Assembly: GCA_021784975.1 (NCBI GenBank) | Contig: JAJYGU010000365.1 | Coordinates: 1-19,356, forward strand | Direction: 5' to 3' | From: Planctomycetota bacterium | Lineage (GTDB): Bacteria; Planctomycetota; Planctomycetia; Pirellulales; Thermoguttaceae | Length of the DNA stretch: 19,356 nt | Program-made: the position numbers and the translations under genes | The notes under the pieces: model-generated | Database searches by the model: none | Seen by the model: only the letters and a program-made list of their open reading frames with translations | What the model was told of the DNA's origin: nothing | Shown: positions 1 to 7,517 of the stretch, one piece after another | Layout: every line of letters starts with the position of its first letter | Position numbering within the stretch: position 1 is the first letter of the stretch

Positions 1-1
1 G

Positions 2-3000
2 CGGCGTGGGTGCCCCGCCACAAAAATCGGAACAGTCCCCGCCCCCTCCCCGGCCCCTGCTCTTGCCCTCTCGGCGCACTACGCCTGCACGCACTGCCAA
101 CGCAGTTTCGAGCCGCCCAGCCCGCAGCTTTTCAGCTTCAACAGTCCGCAAGGCATGTGCCCGCAGTGCAGCGGTCTGGGACAGATCTACACCTTCGACC
201 CGGAGCGGCTCGTGCCCGATCCGAGCCGGTCGTTTCAGCAAGGGTGCGTCGAGTTGGTGGGCAGTTGGCGTGATATGGGGCGTTGGCGGCGGCACATCTA
301 CCGCGGCGTAGCAGAGGCGCTGGAGCGGAAACACAGCCTGCCGCCGGGGACGCTGTTGGAAACCGCCTGGGAAGAGCTCGATGCCGAGTTGCGGCAGGCC
401 TTGCTGTGGGGCACCGGCGACGAACACATCACCTTCACCTGGCGGCACGGTCCGTCGGGCTCCAAGTGGGGCGGCAAGTACGAAGGAATCATTCCCAAGC
501 TGCTCGCGCAATATCGCACCACCCGCAGCCGCTTGCAGCGCCGACAGCTTGAAAAATACATGTGCATTCTGGATTGCGGCCAGTGCCGCGGCACGCGGCT
601 AAACCCCCAGGCGCGAGCGGTCACCGTAACCAGCCGCTCGCCCCGGTTTGCCGATGGCCCCGAGTTGACGTTGCCGCAAGTCTGCGCGCTGGCCGTCTCC
701 GAGGCCGAGGAGTTTTTCCGCGAATTAGAGCTCGACGCCACCGGCCGGAAGATCGCCGAGGAGGTGCTCAAGGAGATTCGTAGCCGGCTGCAATTCCTCA
801 AGAACGTGGGGCTGGACTATCTCACCCTCGAACGCACCGCCCCCACCCTCTCTGGCGGCGAGATGCAACGCATCCGCCTGGCCGGCCAGATCGGCTGCGG
901 CCTGGTGGGTGTCCTGTACATTCTCGACGAGCCCTCCATCGGTCTGCACGCCCGCGACAACGATCGCCTGCTGCAAACCCTGGCCCGGCTGCGGGATCAG
1001 GGCAACACGGTGGTGGTGGTCGAACACGATGAAGATACCATGCGGGCCGCCGATTGCGTGGTCGATTTCGGTCCCGGGCCGGGGGTCCGCGGCGGGCACG
1101 TGGTGGCCGCCGGCCCGATCGAAACAATCATCGCCGAGCCGAAGAGCATCACCGGCCAGTATCTCTCCGGAGTGCGGCGGATCGAGGTGCCCGCCAAGCG
1201 CCGCCCGGTGAGCAAGGCCAGGCTGGTTGTCCGCGGAGCCACCCACAACAACCTCAAAGACATCGACGTCGAGATCCCGTTGGGCGTGTTCGTCTGCGTG
1301 ACCGGGGTTTCCGGCTCCGGCAAGAGCTCGCTGGTCAACGATATCCTGGTCGAGGCCCTTCGCCGCGACCTCAACGCCGGGCTGGGCAATCCCGGCGCGC
1401 ACCGCCGGATCGACGGCCTGGAGCACCTCGACAAGATGATCGCCATCGACCAGTCGCCCATCGGACGCACCCCGCGATCGAACCCGGCCACCTACATCAA
1501 GGTCTTCGACGAAATCCGCCGGCTCTATGCGCAACTGCCCGACTCGAAGGCCCGCGGTTATCAGCCGGGACGCTTCAGCTTCAATGTGGGCGGCGGCCGA
1601 TGCGAGGCCTGCGAAGGCAACGGCTCGACCAAGCTGGAGATGGACTTTCTGGCCGACGTGTGGGTCACCTGCCCGGTGTGCGAAGGCCATCGCTTCAACC
1701 GGGAAACGCTGCAGATTCGCTTCAAGGGGAAGTCGATTGCCGAAGTGCTGGAGATGGACGTGCAAGAGGCGCTCCAGCATTTTGAGAATATTCCGGCCAT
1801 CTACCACAAGCTGCAAACGCTCCACGACGTGGGGCTGGACTACATGAAGCTCGGCCAGCCTTCGCCGACCCTCTCCGGCGGCGAAGCCCAGCGGGTCAAG
1901 CTGGCCCGCGAGCTGACCAAGCTGAGCACCGGCCGGACCTTGTATCTGCTCGATGAGCCGACCACTGGCCTGCACTTCGCCGACATCCAGTTGCTGCTTC
2001 AGGTGCTGCACAACTTCGTCGACGCCGGCAACACGGTGCTCGTAGTTGAGCACAACCTGGAGGTCATCAAGACCGCCGACTGGATTATCGACCTCGGCCC
2101 CGAAGGAGGCCAGGCGGGCGGATATATCGTGGCCGCCGGCACGCCGGAGGACCTGGCCGTGGGGCGTGGGGCGGGAGACGGCGGGCGGGACAGCGGAAAG
2201 CGGAAAACCGAAAGCCGAAAGCTGGAAGCCGACATTCCCCCGCTTTCGGCTTTCGGCTTTCCGCTTTCTGGTACGCCCCCCGCGCCCCTCCGCTGCCACA
2301 CCGCCGATGTCCTGGCGGCGGTGCTGGCCGGCCACACGTCTTCGCCGTCGCCCGCCAGCAAGAATGGACGCGGGAAGGGTGCTGCCCGCCCCCCGTCCCC
2401 CGCCGCCCGCCCCCAAATGCAATGCATCAAGGTCCGCGGCGCCCAGCAGCACAATCTCAAGCACATCGACGTCGATATTCCCCGCGACCGGCTCACCGTC
2501 TGCTGCGGGCCGAGCGGCTCGGGCAAGACCTCGCTGGCCATGGACACCATCTATGCCGAAGGCCAGCGGCGCTATGTGGAAAGCCTCAGCGCCTACGCCC
2601 GACAATTCGTCGGCCAGATGCAGAAGCCCAAGGTCGAGCAGATCGAGGGCCTTTCGCCGGCCATTGCCATCGAGCAGAAGCACTCGGGCCACACGCCGCG
2701 GAGCACCGTCGGCACAGTCACGGAGATCTACGATTACCTGCGGATCTTGGTGTCGCGGTTGGGGCAGCCGTATTGCCCCACCTGCGACGTGCCGATCGGC
2801 AGCCAATCGGCCGACGAGATCATCGCCAAGGTGATGGCCCATTCGCCCGGCACCAAGCTGTTCCTCATGGCCCCTTTGGAAATCCGTGTGGGCGAGCGGT
2901 ATGAGACGCTTTGGAACGAGATGCGGACGGCGGGCTACGCGCGGATTCGCCTGGACGGCCAGACGTATTCCATCGACGAGCTGCCGCCGATCGACCGGCG

Positions 3001-6000
3001 CCGCCGACATGAGGTCGAGGTGGTGGTGGATCGCGTCATCGTCCGCGGCGATGCCCGCTCGCGGCTGGCCGGCAGCGTGGAGAACGCGCTTTCCCTGGGC
3101 CGCGGGGTGCTGCGGACGGCGCTGGTGCGCGAGGGCGTGCCCGAGCGGCAATGGCCGGTGGAAACCCACAGTCAGCATTTCGCCTGCGACCGTTGCGGCC
3201 GCAGCTTCGAGCCCCTCTCGCCGCACCACTTTTCGTTCAACAGCCCGCTGGGCTGGTGCCCGGCCTGCGAGGGACTAGGCACGCAGACCGGCACCAATCC
3301 GGCGGCCTTGCTGCGGAGCCCCAAGCTCACTCTGGCCGGCGGCGCCGTAGCCCTTTGGCCGAACGGCGCCGGACGAATCTTCGCCCGGATGTTGCAAGCC
3401 TTCTCCCGTGATACGGGGGTGCCGCTCGACGTACCCTTCGAGGAACTGGCCGGCCGGCACCGGCGGCTGATCTTCCAGGGCACCGGCGAACAGTGGTTCG
3501 ATTGCCCGGCCGCCGGTCATGATGCCGGCGAGCCTGAATTGCGATTCCAATACAAAGGGCTTTATCCGGCGCTCGAGGAAGCCAGCCGGCTCTCGCCGGC
3601 CTTCCGGGCAAAGCTGGAGCATCTGGTCGACGAGGTGGAATGTTCGGTGTGCGGCGGCAGCCGGCTGCGCGACGACGCCGCGGCCGTGCGGCTTCGCGGC
3701 CGCACCATCGACGACTTCTGCCGCCTGCCCTTGAAACGGCTGCTCGAGGAGTGGCAGAACTGGAAACTATCCGATCGCGAGCAAAAGATCGCCGGCGAGG
3801 TGAATCGGGAGATCCGCAACCGCGTGCAATTCCTGGTGGACGTGGGTCTGGACTACCTGACGCTCGCCCGCCCCGCGGCGTCGCTCTCCGGCGGCGAGAT
3901 GCAACGCATCCGCCTGGCGGCCCAGGTCGGCAGCGGGCTGTGCGGTGTGCTGTACGTGCTCGACGAGCCGACCATCGGCCTGCACCCCCGCGACAATCAC
4001 CGCCTCCTGGAGGCCCTGCAAAAGCTCCGCGATCTGGGAAATACGCTGGTGGTGGTCGAGCACGATCGGGAAGTGATCCGCGAGGCCGACGATCTCATCG
4101 ACTTCGGCCCGGCCGCCGGCCGCAACGGGGGAGAGATTGTTGCCCACGGTCCGCCGGCAAAGGTGGCCAAGCGTCGCGGCTCGGTCACCGGGCCGTATCT
4201 GTCCGGCAAGAAGTCGATTCCGGTGCCGATCAACCGGCGGATGGAAAGCAGGGGGGACGTGGGGCGAGAAAGCCGAAAGCGGAAAGCCGAAAGCGGAAAG
4301 CCGGAAGCCAACCTTTCCCCGCTTTCGGCGTTCCGCTTTCGGCTTTCCGCCCCGCCCGGCGGCGGTTGGCTGGAGATCGTCGGTGCTCGGCACAACAACC
4401 TCAAGAACATCACCGCTCGCATTCCGCTGGGTACGCTGACCGTCGTCACTGGGGTAAGTGGAAGCGGCAAGAGCTCGCTGATCGAGGACATCTTGTTCGC
4501 CTCGTTGGCGCGGACTTTGCACCGGGCAAAGACCTCGCCCGGCGCCCACGACGCCCTCCGCGGCGTGGAGCGGATCAACAAGGTGATCCGGGTCGATCAA
4601 CAGCCGCTGGGGCAGACGCCGACCTCCAATCCGGCCACGTTTACCGGCGTGTTCGAGCTGGTTCGCGCCCTCTACGCCCAACTGCCCGAGGCGAAATTGC
4701 GGGGCTACACGCCGCGGCGATTCAGCTTCAACGTCCCCGGCGGACGGTGCGAAAAGTGCGAGGGCAACGGGCAGCGCCGCATCGAGATGCACTTCCTGCC
4801 CGACGTTTGGGTCGAGTGCGACACCTGTCACGGCCAGCGCTACAACCCCGAGACCCTGGCCGTTCGGTACCACGGGCAGTCGATCGCCGACGTGTTGAAT
4901 CTGTCGTGCGGCGAAGCGGTTCGGCTCTTCGAGAACATCCCCAAGATTCGACGCCCCTTGGAAACGTTGTGCGACGTGGGGCTTGACTATCTCACCCTCG
5001 GCCAGCCGGCCCCGACGCTCTCCGGCGGCGAAGCCCAGCGGGTGAAGCTGGCAGCCGAGCTGTCGCGTCCGGATACCGGCCAGACGCTCTACTTGCTCGA
5101 TGAGCCAACCACAGGATTGCACTTCAGCGACCTGGCCAAGCTGCTCGACGTGCTCAACCGGCTCGTCGATCTGGGCAACACGGTGGTGGTGATCGAGCAC
5201 AATCTGGACGTGATCAAGACCGCCGACTGGGTGATCGATCTCGGTCCCGAGGCCGGCGAAGAAGGCGGCTGGATCGTGGCCGCCGGCACGCCGGAGGACG
5301 TGGCGGCGGGGCACGGGAGGGCGGAGGGCGGAGGGCGAGAAAGCCGAAAGCCGAAAGCTGAAAGCCCAAAGCCCAAAGCCGACGTGCCGCCGCTGTCGGC
5401 TTTCCGCTTTCCGCTTTCCGACCCGCCCCCCGTCCCCCGTCCCCCGTCCCTCCATTGCCACACCGCCGACGTGCTCGCACCGGTCCTGGCCGCCGGCCCC
5501 TTTGCCGAGCGCAAGGTCTTCGATTTTGCGGCTGCGGCGCGACCCCGCGAAACCGATCGCGACATTGCCGAGGTGGGCACCGATGCGCACATGCCTTGGG
5601 AGCGCAACGGCCCGCACTGGCACACCGTCGAGCGGGTGGGCCGCACCGGCAACCCGTGCCGCTGGGACGGCCGCATCCTGGCTGAAGTCGTCGACCGCAT
5701 CCAGCAACGCAGCGAACTGTTCGCCCCGACCGACTGGAACACGCGGAGCGTGGTCGAGATCCGGGCGGCCAAGAGATCGCAGGGATGGTTCTTCCACGCC
5801 ATCACCGGCGAGGAGTGGCTGTTGAAGATGAAATTTCGCACCGCCCGCAATACCTTCAATCGCGAAGATCTCATCGCCCAGCTCGACCTGAAGCCGTTGA
5901 ACGACATGCCCGAACTGCCGCTGTACGGCACCGAGCCGCGGGTGCGGTGCCGGAGCCTGCGCGGCCCGTGGCAAGAGGTGGAGCTGCGGGTCCACAGCTA

Positions 6001-6526
6001 CCGGGAGATTGATCGGCCGCAGTTCTGGGAGTTCGTGGACCGGGCGGTGGCCGGCTTCGACGCCTTCACCGAGAAGGTCCAGCAACAGTCGGACATCCTT
6101 CAGCCCTGGAAGCAACTGGGCCGCAAGTGGCATTTCTCCCGCAAGGGCTTTCCCCTCGGAAAGGAAATCAACTGGGATGTCGAGGTGCTGGAAGAGGTCT
6201 TCGAGCTGCTGGCGGAAACCGCCGCCGATGGCCAAGTCCTTTGGAACAACAAGCAAGTAGTGCCGCTCTACCTCCGTGGCCAGCGCGAACCCTGGGCGGC
6301 CGTGCAGACCAAGAAGCTCGATGCGGTGTATTTGCACCTGAGGGGCCCCAAGGGCCGTTTCACCCAGGGGCAGCTCACCAACCTCGGTTATCATCCCGAA
6401 CTGGATGGGCATCGCCCCGGTCACGACACCATCCGCTTGAAATTCCGCCATCCGGTGGACCTCGCCCACGGCGACCTTCGCGGGTTCTTGAAAGCGCACC
6501 TCGCGGCTGTCCTCCAGAAACCGTGA
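2..6526 (+). CDS. uvrA: Tandem (double) UvrA, excinuclease ABC subunit A, 5'-truncated by window edge, with C-terminal extension
   Basis: UvrA is the ATP-dependent damage-recognition subunit of nucleotide excision repair and works with UvrB in the cytoplasm. The frame is open from the first bases; the ATG at 155 is internal, because zinc-finger residues (CTHC, 86-97) precede it. Copy 1 shows zinc cysteines (86-97 with 158-169; 1601-1612 with 1670-1681), signature LSGGEMQ (848-868), LDEPSIGLH (about 923-949), a Walker A GVSGSGKSS (about 1304-1330) and LSGGEAQ (about 1870). Copy 2 begins near ATG 2417 and is complete: Walker A GPSGSGKTS (about 2507), zinc pairs (3185/3257 and 4748/4817), LSGGEMQ, a second Walker A (about 4453) and LSGGEAQ (about 5023). 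About 340 further residues follow from 5500. At least 2174 residues are visible, more than the roughly 1800-residue double UvrA of Chlamydia. The first Walker A of copy 1 lies outside the window. In-frame palindromes interrupt the linkers. All visible ATPase motifs are intact, so it is probably functional. Confidence 0.95.
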   Translation, partial: RRGCPATKIGTVPAPSPAPALALSAHYACTHCQRSFEPPSPQLFSFNSPQGMCPQCSGLGQIYTFDPERLVPDPSRSFQQGCVELVGSWRDMGRWRRHIYRGVAEALERKHSLPPGTLLETAWEELDAELRQALLWGTGDEHITFTWRHGPSGSKWGGKYEGIIPKLLAQYRTTRSRLQRRQLEKYMCILDCGQCRGTRLNPQARAVTVTSRSPRFADGPELTLPQVCALAVSEAEEFFRELELDATGRKIAEEVLKEIRSRLQFLKNVGLDYLTLERTAPTLSGGEMQRIRLAGQIGCGLVGVLYILDEPSIGLHARDNDRLLQTLARLRDQGNTVVVVEHDEDTMRAADCVVDFGPGPGVRGGHVVAAGPIETIIAEPKSITGQYLSGVRRIEVPAKRRPVSKARLVVRGATHNNLKDIDVEIPLGVFVCVTGVSGSGKSSLVNDILVEALRRDLNAGLGNPGAHRRIDGLEHLDKMIAIDQSPIGRTPRSNPATYIKVFDEIRRLYAQLPDSKARGYQPGRFSFNVGGGRCEACEGNGSTKLEMDFLADVWVTCPVCEGHRFNRETLQIRFKGKSIAEVLEMDVQEALQHFENIPAIYHKLQTLHDVGLDYMKLGQPSPTLSGGEAQRVKLARELTKLSTGRTLYLLDEPTTGLHFADIQLLLQVLHNFVDAGNTVLVVEHNLEVIKTADWIIDLGPEGGQAGGYIVAAGTPEDLAVGRGAGDGGRDSGKRKTESRKLEADIPPLSAFGFPLSGTPPAPLRCHTADVLAAVLAGHTSSPSPASKNGRGKGAARPPSPAARPQMQCIKVRGAQQHNLKHIDVDIPRDRLTVCCGPSGSGKTSLAMDTIYAEGQRRYVESLSAYARQFVGQMQKPKVEQIEGLSPAIAIEQKHSGHTPRSTVGTVTEIYDYLRILVSRLGQPYCPTCDVPIGSQSADEIIAKVMAHSPGTKLFLMAPLEIRVGERYETLWNEMRTAGYARIRLDGQTYSIDELPPIDRRRRHEVEVVVDRVIVRGDARSRLAGSVENALSLGRGVLRTALVREGVPERQWPVETHSQHFACDRCGRSFEPLSPHHFSFNSPLGWCPACEGLGTQTGTNPAALLRSPKLTLAGGAVALWPNGAGRIFARMLQAFSRDTGVPLDVPFEELAGRHRRLIFQGTGEQWFDCPAAGHDAGEPELRFQYKGLYPALEEASRLSPAFRAKLEHLVDEVECSVCGGSRLRDDAAAVRLRGRTIDDFCRLPLKRLLEEWQNWKLSDREQKIAGEVNREIRNRVQFLVDVGLDYLTLARPAASLSGGEMQRIRLAAQVGSGLCGVLYVLDEPTIGLHPRDNHRLLEALQKLRDLGNTLVVVEHDREVIREADDLIDFGPAAGRNGGEIVAHGPPAKVAKRRGSVTGPYLSGKKSIPVPINRRMESRGDVGRESRKRKAESGKPEANLSPLSAFRFRLSAPPGGGWLEIVGARHNNLKNITARIPLGTLTVVTGVSGSGKSSLIEDILFASLARTLHRAKTSPGAHDALRGVERINKVIRVDQQPLGQTPTSNPATFTGVFELVRALYAQLPEAKLRGYTPRRFSFNVPGGRCEKCEGNGQRRIEMHFLPDVWVECDTCHGQRYNPETLAVRYHGQSIADVLNLSCGEAVRLFENIPKIRRPLETLCDVGLDYLTLGQPAPTLSGGEAQRVKLAAELSRPDTGQTLYLLDEPTTGLHFSDLAKLLDVLNRLVDLGNTVVVIEHNLDVIKTADWVIDLGPEAGEEGGWIVAAGTPEDVAAGHGRAEGGGRESRKPKAESPKPKADVPPLSAFRFPLSDPPPVPRPPSLHCHTADVLAPVLAAGPFAERKVFDFAAAARPRETDRDIAEVGTDAHMPWERNGPHWHTVERVGRTGNPCRWDGRILAEVVDRIQQRSELFAPTDWNTRSVVEIRAAKRSQGWFFHAITGEEWLLKMKFRTARNTFNREDLIAQLDLKPLNDMPELPLYGTEPRVRCRSLRGPWQEVELRVHSYREIDRPQFWEFVDRAVAGFDAFTEKVQQQSDILQPWKQLGRKWHFSRKGFPLGKEINWDVEVLEEVFELLAETAADGQVLWNNKQVVPLYLRGQREPWAAVQTKKLDAVYLHLRGPKGRFTQGQLTNLGYHPELDGHRPGHDTIRLKFRHPVDLAHGDLRGFLKAHLAAVLQKP
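17..40 (-). repeat. REP-like arm inside the uvrA frame
   Basis: Read on the minus strand, this 24-nt stretch begins GGGGACTGTTCC and ends in ATTTTTGTGGC. By hand count it matches the arm at 6531-6554 at 21 of 24 positions. It lies in frame just before the first visible UvrA zinc finger and is translated as part of a Pro/Ala-rich stretch. The second arm, if present, lies left of the window. The GGGGACnGTCCC style resembles REP elements mobilised by RAYT/IS200-type transposases; that link comes from general knowledge, since no transposase is seen here. Confidence 0.6.
2194..2270. repeat. In-frame long palindrome 1 (GAAAGC/GCTTTC hairpin) at the end of UvrA copy 1
   Basis: The left arm is 2194-2222, the loop is 19 nt and the right arm is 2242-2270. 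By hand count 27 of 29 positions pair. The arms are built from 6-nt units such as GAAAGC with CGG/CCG variants. It encodes a charged half (KRKTESRK) followed by a hydrophobic half (PLSAFGFPLS). Outer flanks are G-rich on the left and C-rich on the right. It lies between the GTPEDLA motif and the CHTADVLA tail of copy 1, a surface-loop position in UvrA. Confidence 0.85.
4279..4350. repeat. In-frame long palindrome 2 at the hinge between the ABC halves of UvrA copy 2
   Basis: The left arm is 4279-4308, the loop is 12 nt and the right arm is 4321-4350. By hand count 28 of 30 positions pair, the best-preserved of the three. The purine-rich repeat extends left to about 4268. It encodes ESRKRKAESGKPEA, then PLSAFRFRLS. 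It separates the VPINRR end of the first ABC half from the WLEIVGARHNNLK start of the second. Copy 1 has no such insert at the equivalent site (after IEVPAKRR, near 1205-1215). Confidence 0.85.
5351..5420. repeat. In-frame long palindrome 3 at the end of UvrA copy 2 (partly decayed)
   Basis: The left arm is 5351-5379 and the right arm is 5392-5420; about 23 of 29 positions pair by hand count. The purine-rich repeat extends left to about 5338. A C-rich tract with CCCCCGT repeats follows to about 5450. It encodes KPKAESPKPKA, then PLSAFRFPLS. It lies between GTPEDVA and CHTADVLA of copy 2, exactly the position of palindrome 1 in copy 1. Confidence 0.8.
5500..6523 (+). other. C-terminal extension domain of the tandem UvrA, unrecognised
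   Basis: About 340 residues follow the UvrA C-terminal tail (HTADVLAPVL, near 5458-5490) in the same open frame. No UvrA motif, Walker motif or CxxC pair is visible. It is rich in Trp and charged residues and contains stretches such as WHFSRKGFPLGKEINWD and VLWNNKQVVPLYLRG. It reads as a folded soluble domain, not as low-complexity read-through, and has no membrane segment. I have a vague recollection of similar tails in planctomycete UvrA proteins but cannot name a family. A role in partner binding or in damage or chromatin recognition is possible but unsupported. Confidence 0.6.
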
Positions 6527-6530
6527 CGGC

Positions 6531-6600
6531 GGGGACCGTCCCAATTTTTGTGGCGGGCAGCATGCGCACCATGGTCGGCCACCAAAATGGGACTGTCCCC
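6531..6600. repeat. REP/BIME-like inverted repeat immediately after uvrA
   Basis: The left arm (6531-6554) begins GGGGACCGTCCC and ends TTTTTGTGGC. The right arm (6577-6600) is its near reverse complement (GGCCACC...GGGACTGTCCCC), with a 22-nt spacer that itself contains the palindromes GCATGC and ACCATGGT. It starts 5 nt after the uvrA stop. Each arm also contains a short internal palindrome (GGGAC/GTCCC). It could act as a transcription terminator or mRNA 3' stabiliser; no T-run follows. Confidence 0.7.
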
Positions 6601-6926
6601 CTCTGCGGCCCCGGTCCGGGCGTGGGGCATACCGCTCCTCTGCTACGATTTGCCCGGCTTCGCCAATCCGTCCACATCATCCAGTTCCACTGCGAGCACT
6701 CCGCCGAATGTCTGGTGGCGCGGTTCCACTTTCGTCTCGTTATCAAAGATCGTTCGACGAGACGATCTGCTATCAGGCGTCGTTTCGGTGAAGTCGCGCC
6801 AGTGAGCATTGGCGAGGACGCACGGGGCACGCGTTGATCGGGCGTGCCGGAAAATCGCATTGACGAGGCGTGCCGCCGCCGGTACTATTCCCGCCTGCTA
6901 CTGCCTTCAGCCTCGGAAGCCGGTTT
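6601..6926. other. Intergenic stretch upstream of the phosphatase, no gene seen
   Basis: About 325 nt lie between the REP-like element and the phosphatase. The open frames crossing it give compositionally biased translations with no recognisable motif. I see no tRNA, riboswitch-like fold or clear promoter. It presumably holds the promoter of the phosphatase gene. Confidence 0.5.
6915..6919 (+). promoter_or_regulatory. Shine-Dalgarno deciding the phosphatase start
   Basis: GGAAG lies 7 nt before the ATG at 6927. This favours that start over the in-frame ATG at 6870, which would add 19 residues with no family resemblance. Confidence 0.55.
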
Positions 6927-7394
6927 ATGAATCTCAGCCAAATCTTGCCCCGCCTGTTCGTCGGTTCCTGCCCCGCCCGCACCGACGATATCGACCATCT
7001 GAAGGCCGACTACGGCGTCACCGCCATCCTGAACTTGCAGACCGACCATGACTTCGACTACTACGACCTGGATTGGGGCCGCATCGCCGCCCACTGCCAG
7101 AAGTTGGCGATCCAGGTGCGGCGGGTGCCCATCCGGGACTTCGACGGGCTGGATCTGAAAGAGAAGCTCCCCGAGGGCGTGGCCGCCTTGGACGAACTGC
7201 TGGCCGGCGACCAAACGGTCTACATCCACTGCAACATCGGCGTGGGCCGCTCTCCCAGCGTCGTCATCGCCTACCTGGTGTGGAGTCAAGGCTGGAAACT
7301 GGACGACGCCCTCGAACACGTCACCCGCTGCCGTTCGTGTTCGCCCAACCTGGAGGCCATCGTCCAGGCCGGCAATCATCGCACCGCGGCCTAG
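6927..7394 (+). CDS. Dual-specificity protein phosphatase family protein
   Basis: This is a small cytoplasmic protein of 155 residues, the size of a bare DSP/PTP catalytic domain. The active-site loop HCNIGVGRS (residues 101-109) fits the HCxxGxxR[ST] signature, with Cys102 as nucleophile and Arg108 as phosphate binder. Asp71 or Asp73 in IRDFDG is the likely general acid. The N-terminus (LPRLFVG) matches the usual opening strand of these domains, which supports the ATG at 6927; an upstream ATG at 6870 is less likely. The family hydrolyses phospho-Tyr and phospho-Ser/Thr, and some members act on lipid or RNA phosphates, so the substrate is open. It is monocistronic as far as can be seen, and converges with the lyase-family gene to its right. 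Confidence 0.88.
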   Translation: MNLSQILPRLFVGSCPARTDDIDHLKADYGVTAILNLQTDHDFDYYDLDWGRIAAHCQKLAIQVRRVPIRDFDGLDLKEKLPEGVAALDELLAGDQTVYIHCNIGVGRSPSVVIAYLVWSQGWKLDDALEHVTRCRSCSPNLEAIVQAGNHRTAA

Positions 7395-7430
7395 GCGTGC
7401 TCCTCGCGCTCTCCGCGTGAGGAAAGGCTA

Positions 7431-7448
7431 TGGGTGGCGTTCCACCCA
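7431..7448. terminator. Hairpin between convergent genes, possible bidirectional terminator
   Basis: TGGGTGG, loop CGTT, CCACCCA forms a perfect 7-bp stem with a tetraloop. It lies 36 nt after the phosphatase stop and about 70 nt beyond the stop of the opposing lyase gene. No U-run follows on either strand, so an intrinsic terminator is uncertain; it may be a short dispersed repeat instead. Confidence 0.35.
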
Positions 7449-7517
7449 CGCAAGAAGCAGTCTTTCAGCCTTCGAACGATGGTCATCACCCGGAGCGTAA
7501 TGAGTACGGCAGCCGTC

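Noticed and set aside
155..157. ATG at 155 as the uvrA start
   Set aside because: The zinc-finger residues CTHC and the conserved FSFNSP stretch lie upstream in the same frame, so the true start is left of the window.
725..3229. Very long minus-strand open frame (834 codons) opposite uvrA, and a second one at 3767-6544 (925 codons)
   Set aside because: Both are antisense shadows of a high-GC gene. Their translations have no recognisable domains, whereas the plus strand has full UvrA motifs throughout.
2194..5420. CRISPR-like or tandem-repeat array reading of the three palindromes
   Set aside because: The elements are about 1-2 kb apart, have no regular spacers, and are translated within uvrA.
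6127..6837. Plus-strand open frame spanning the end of uvrA and the downstream intergenic region
   Set aside because: It is out of frame with uvrA for half its length and runs through the REP-like element; no domain is visible.
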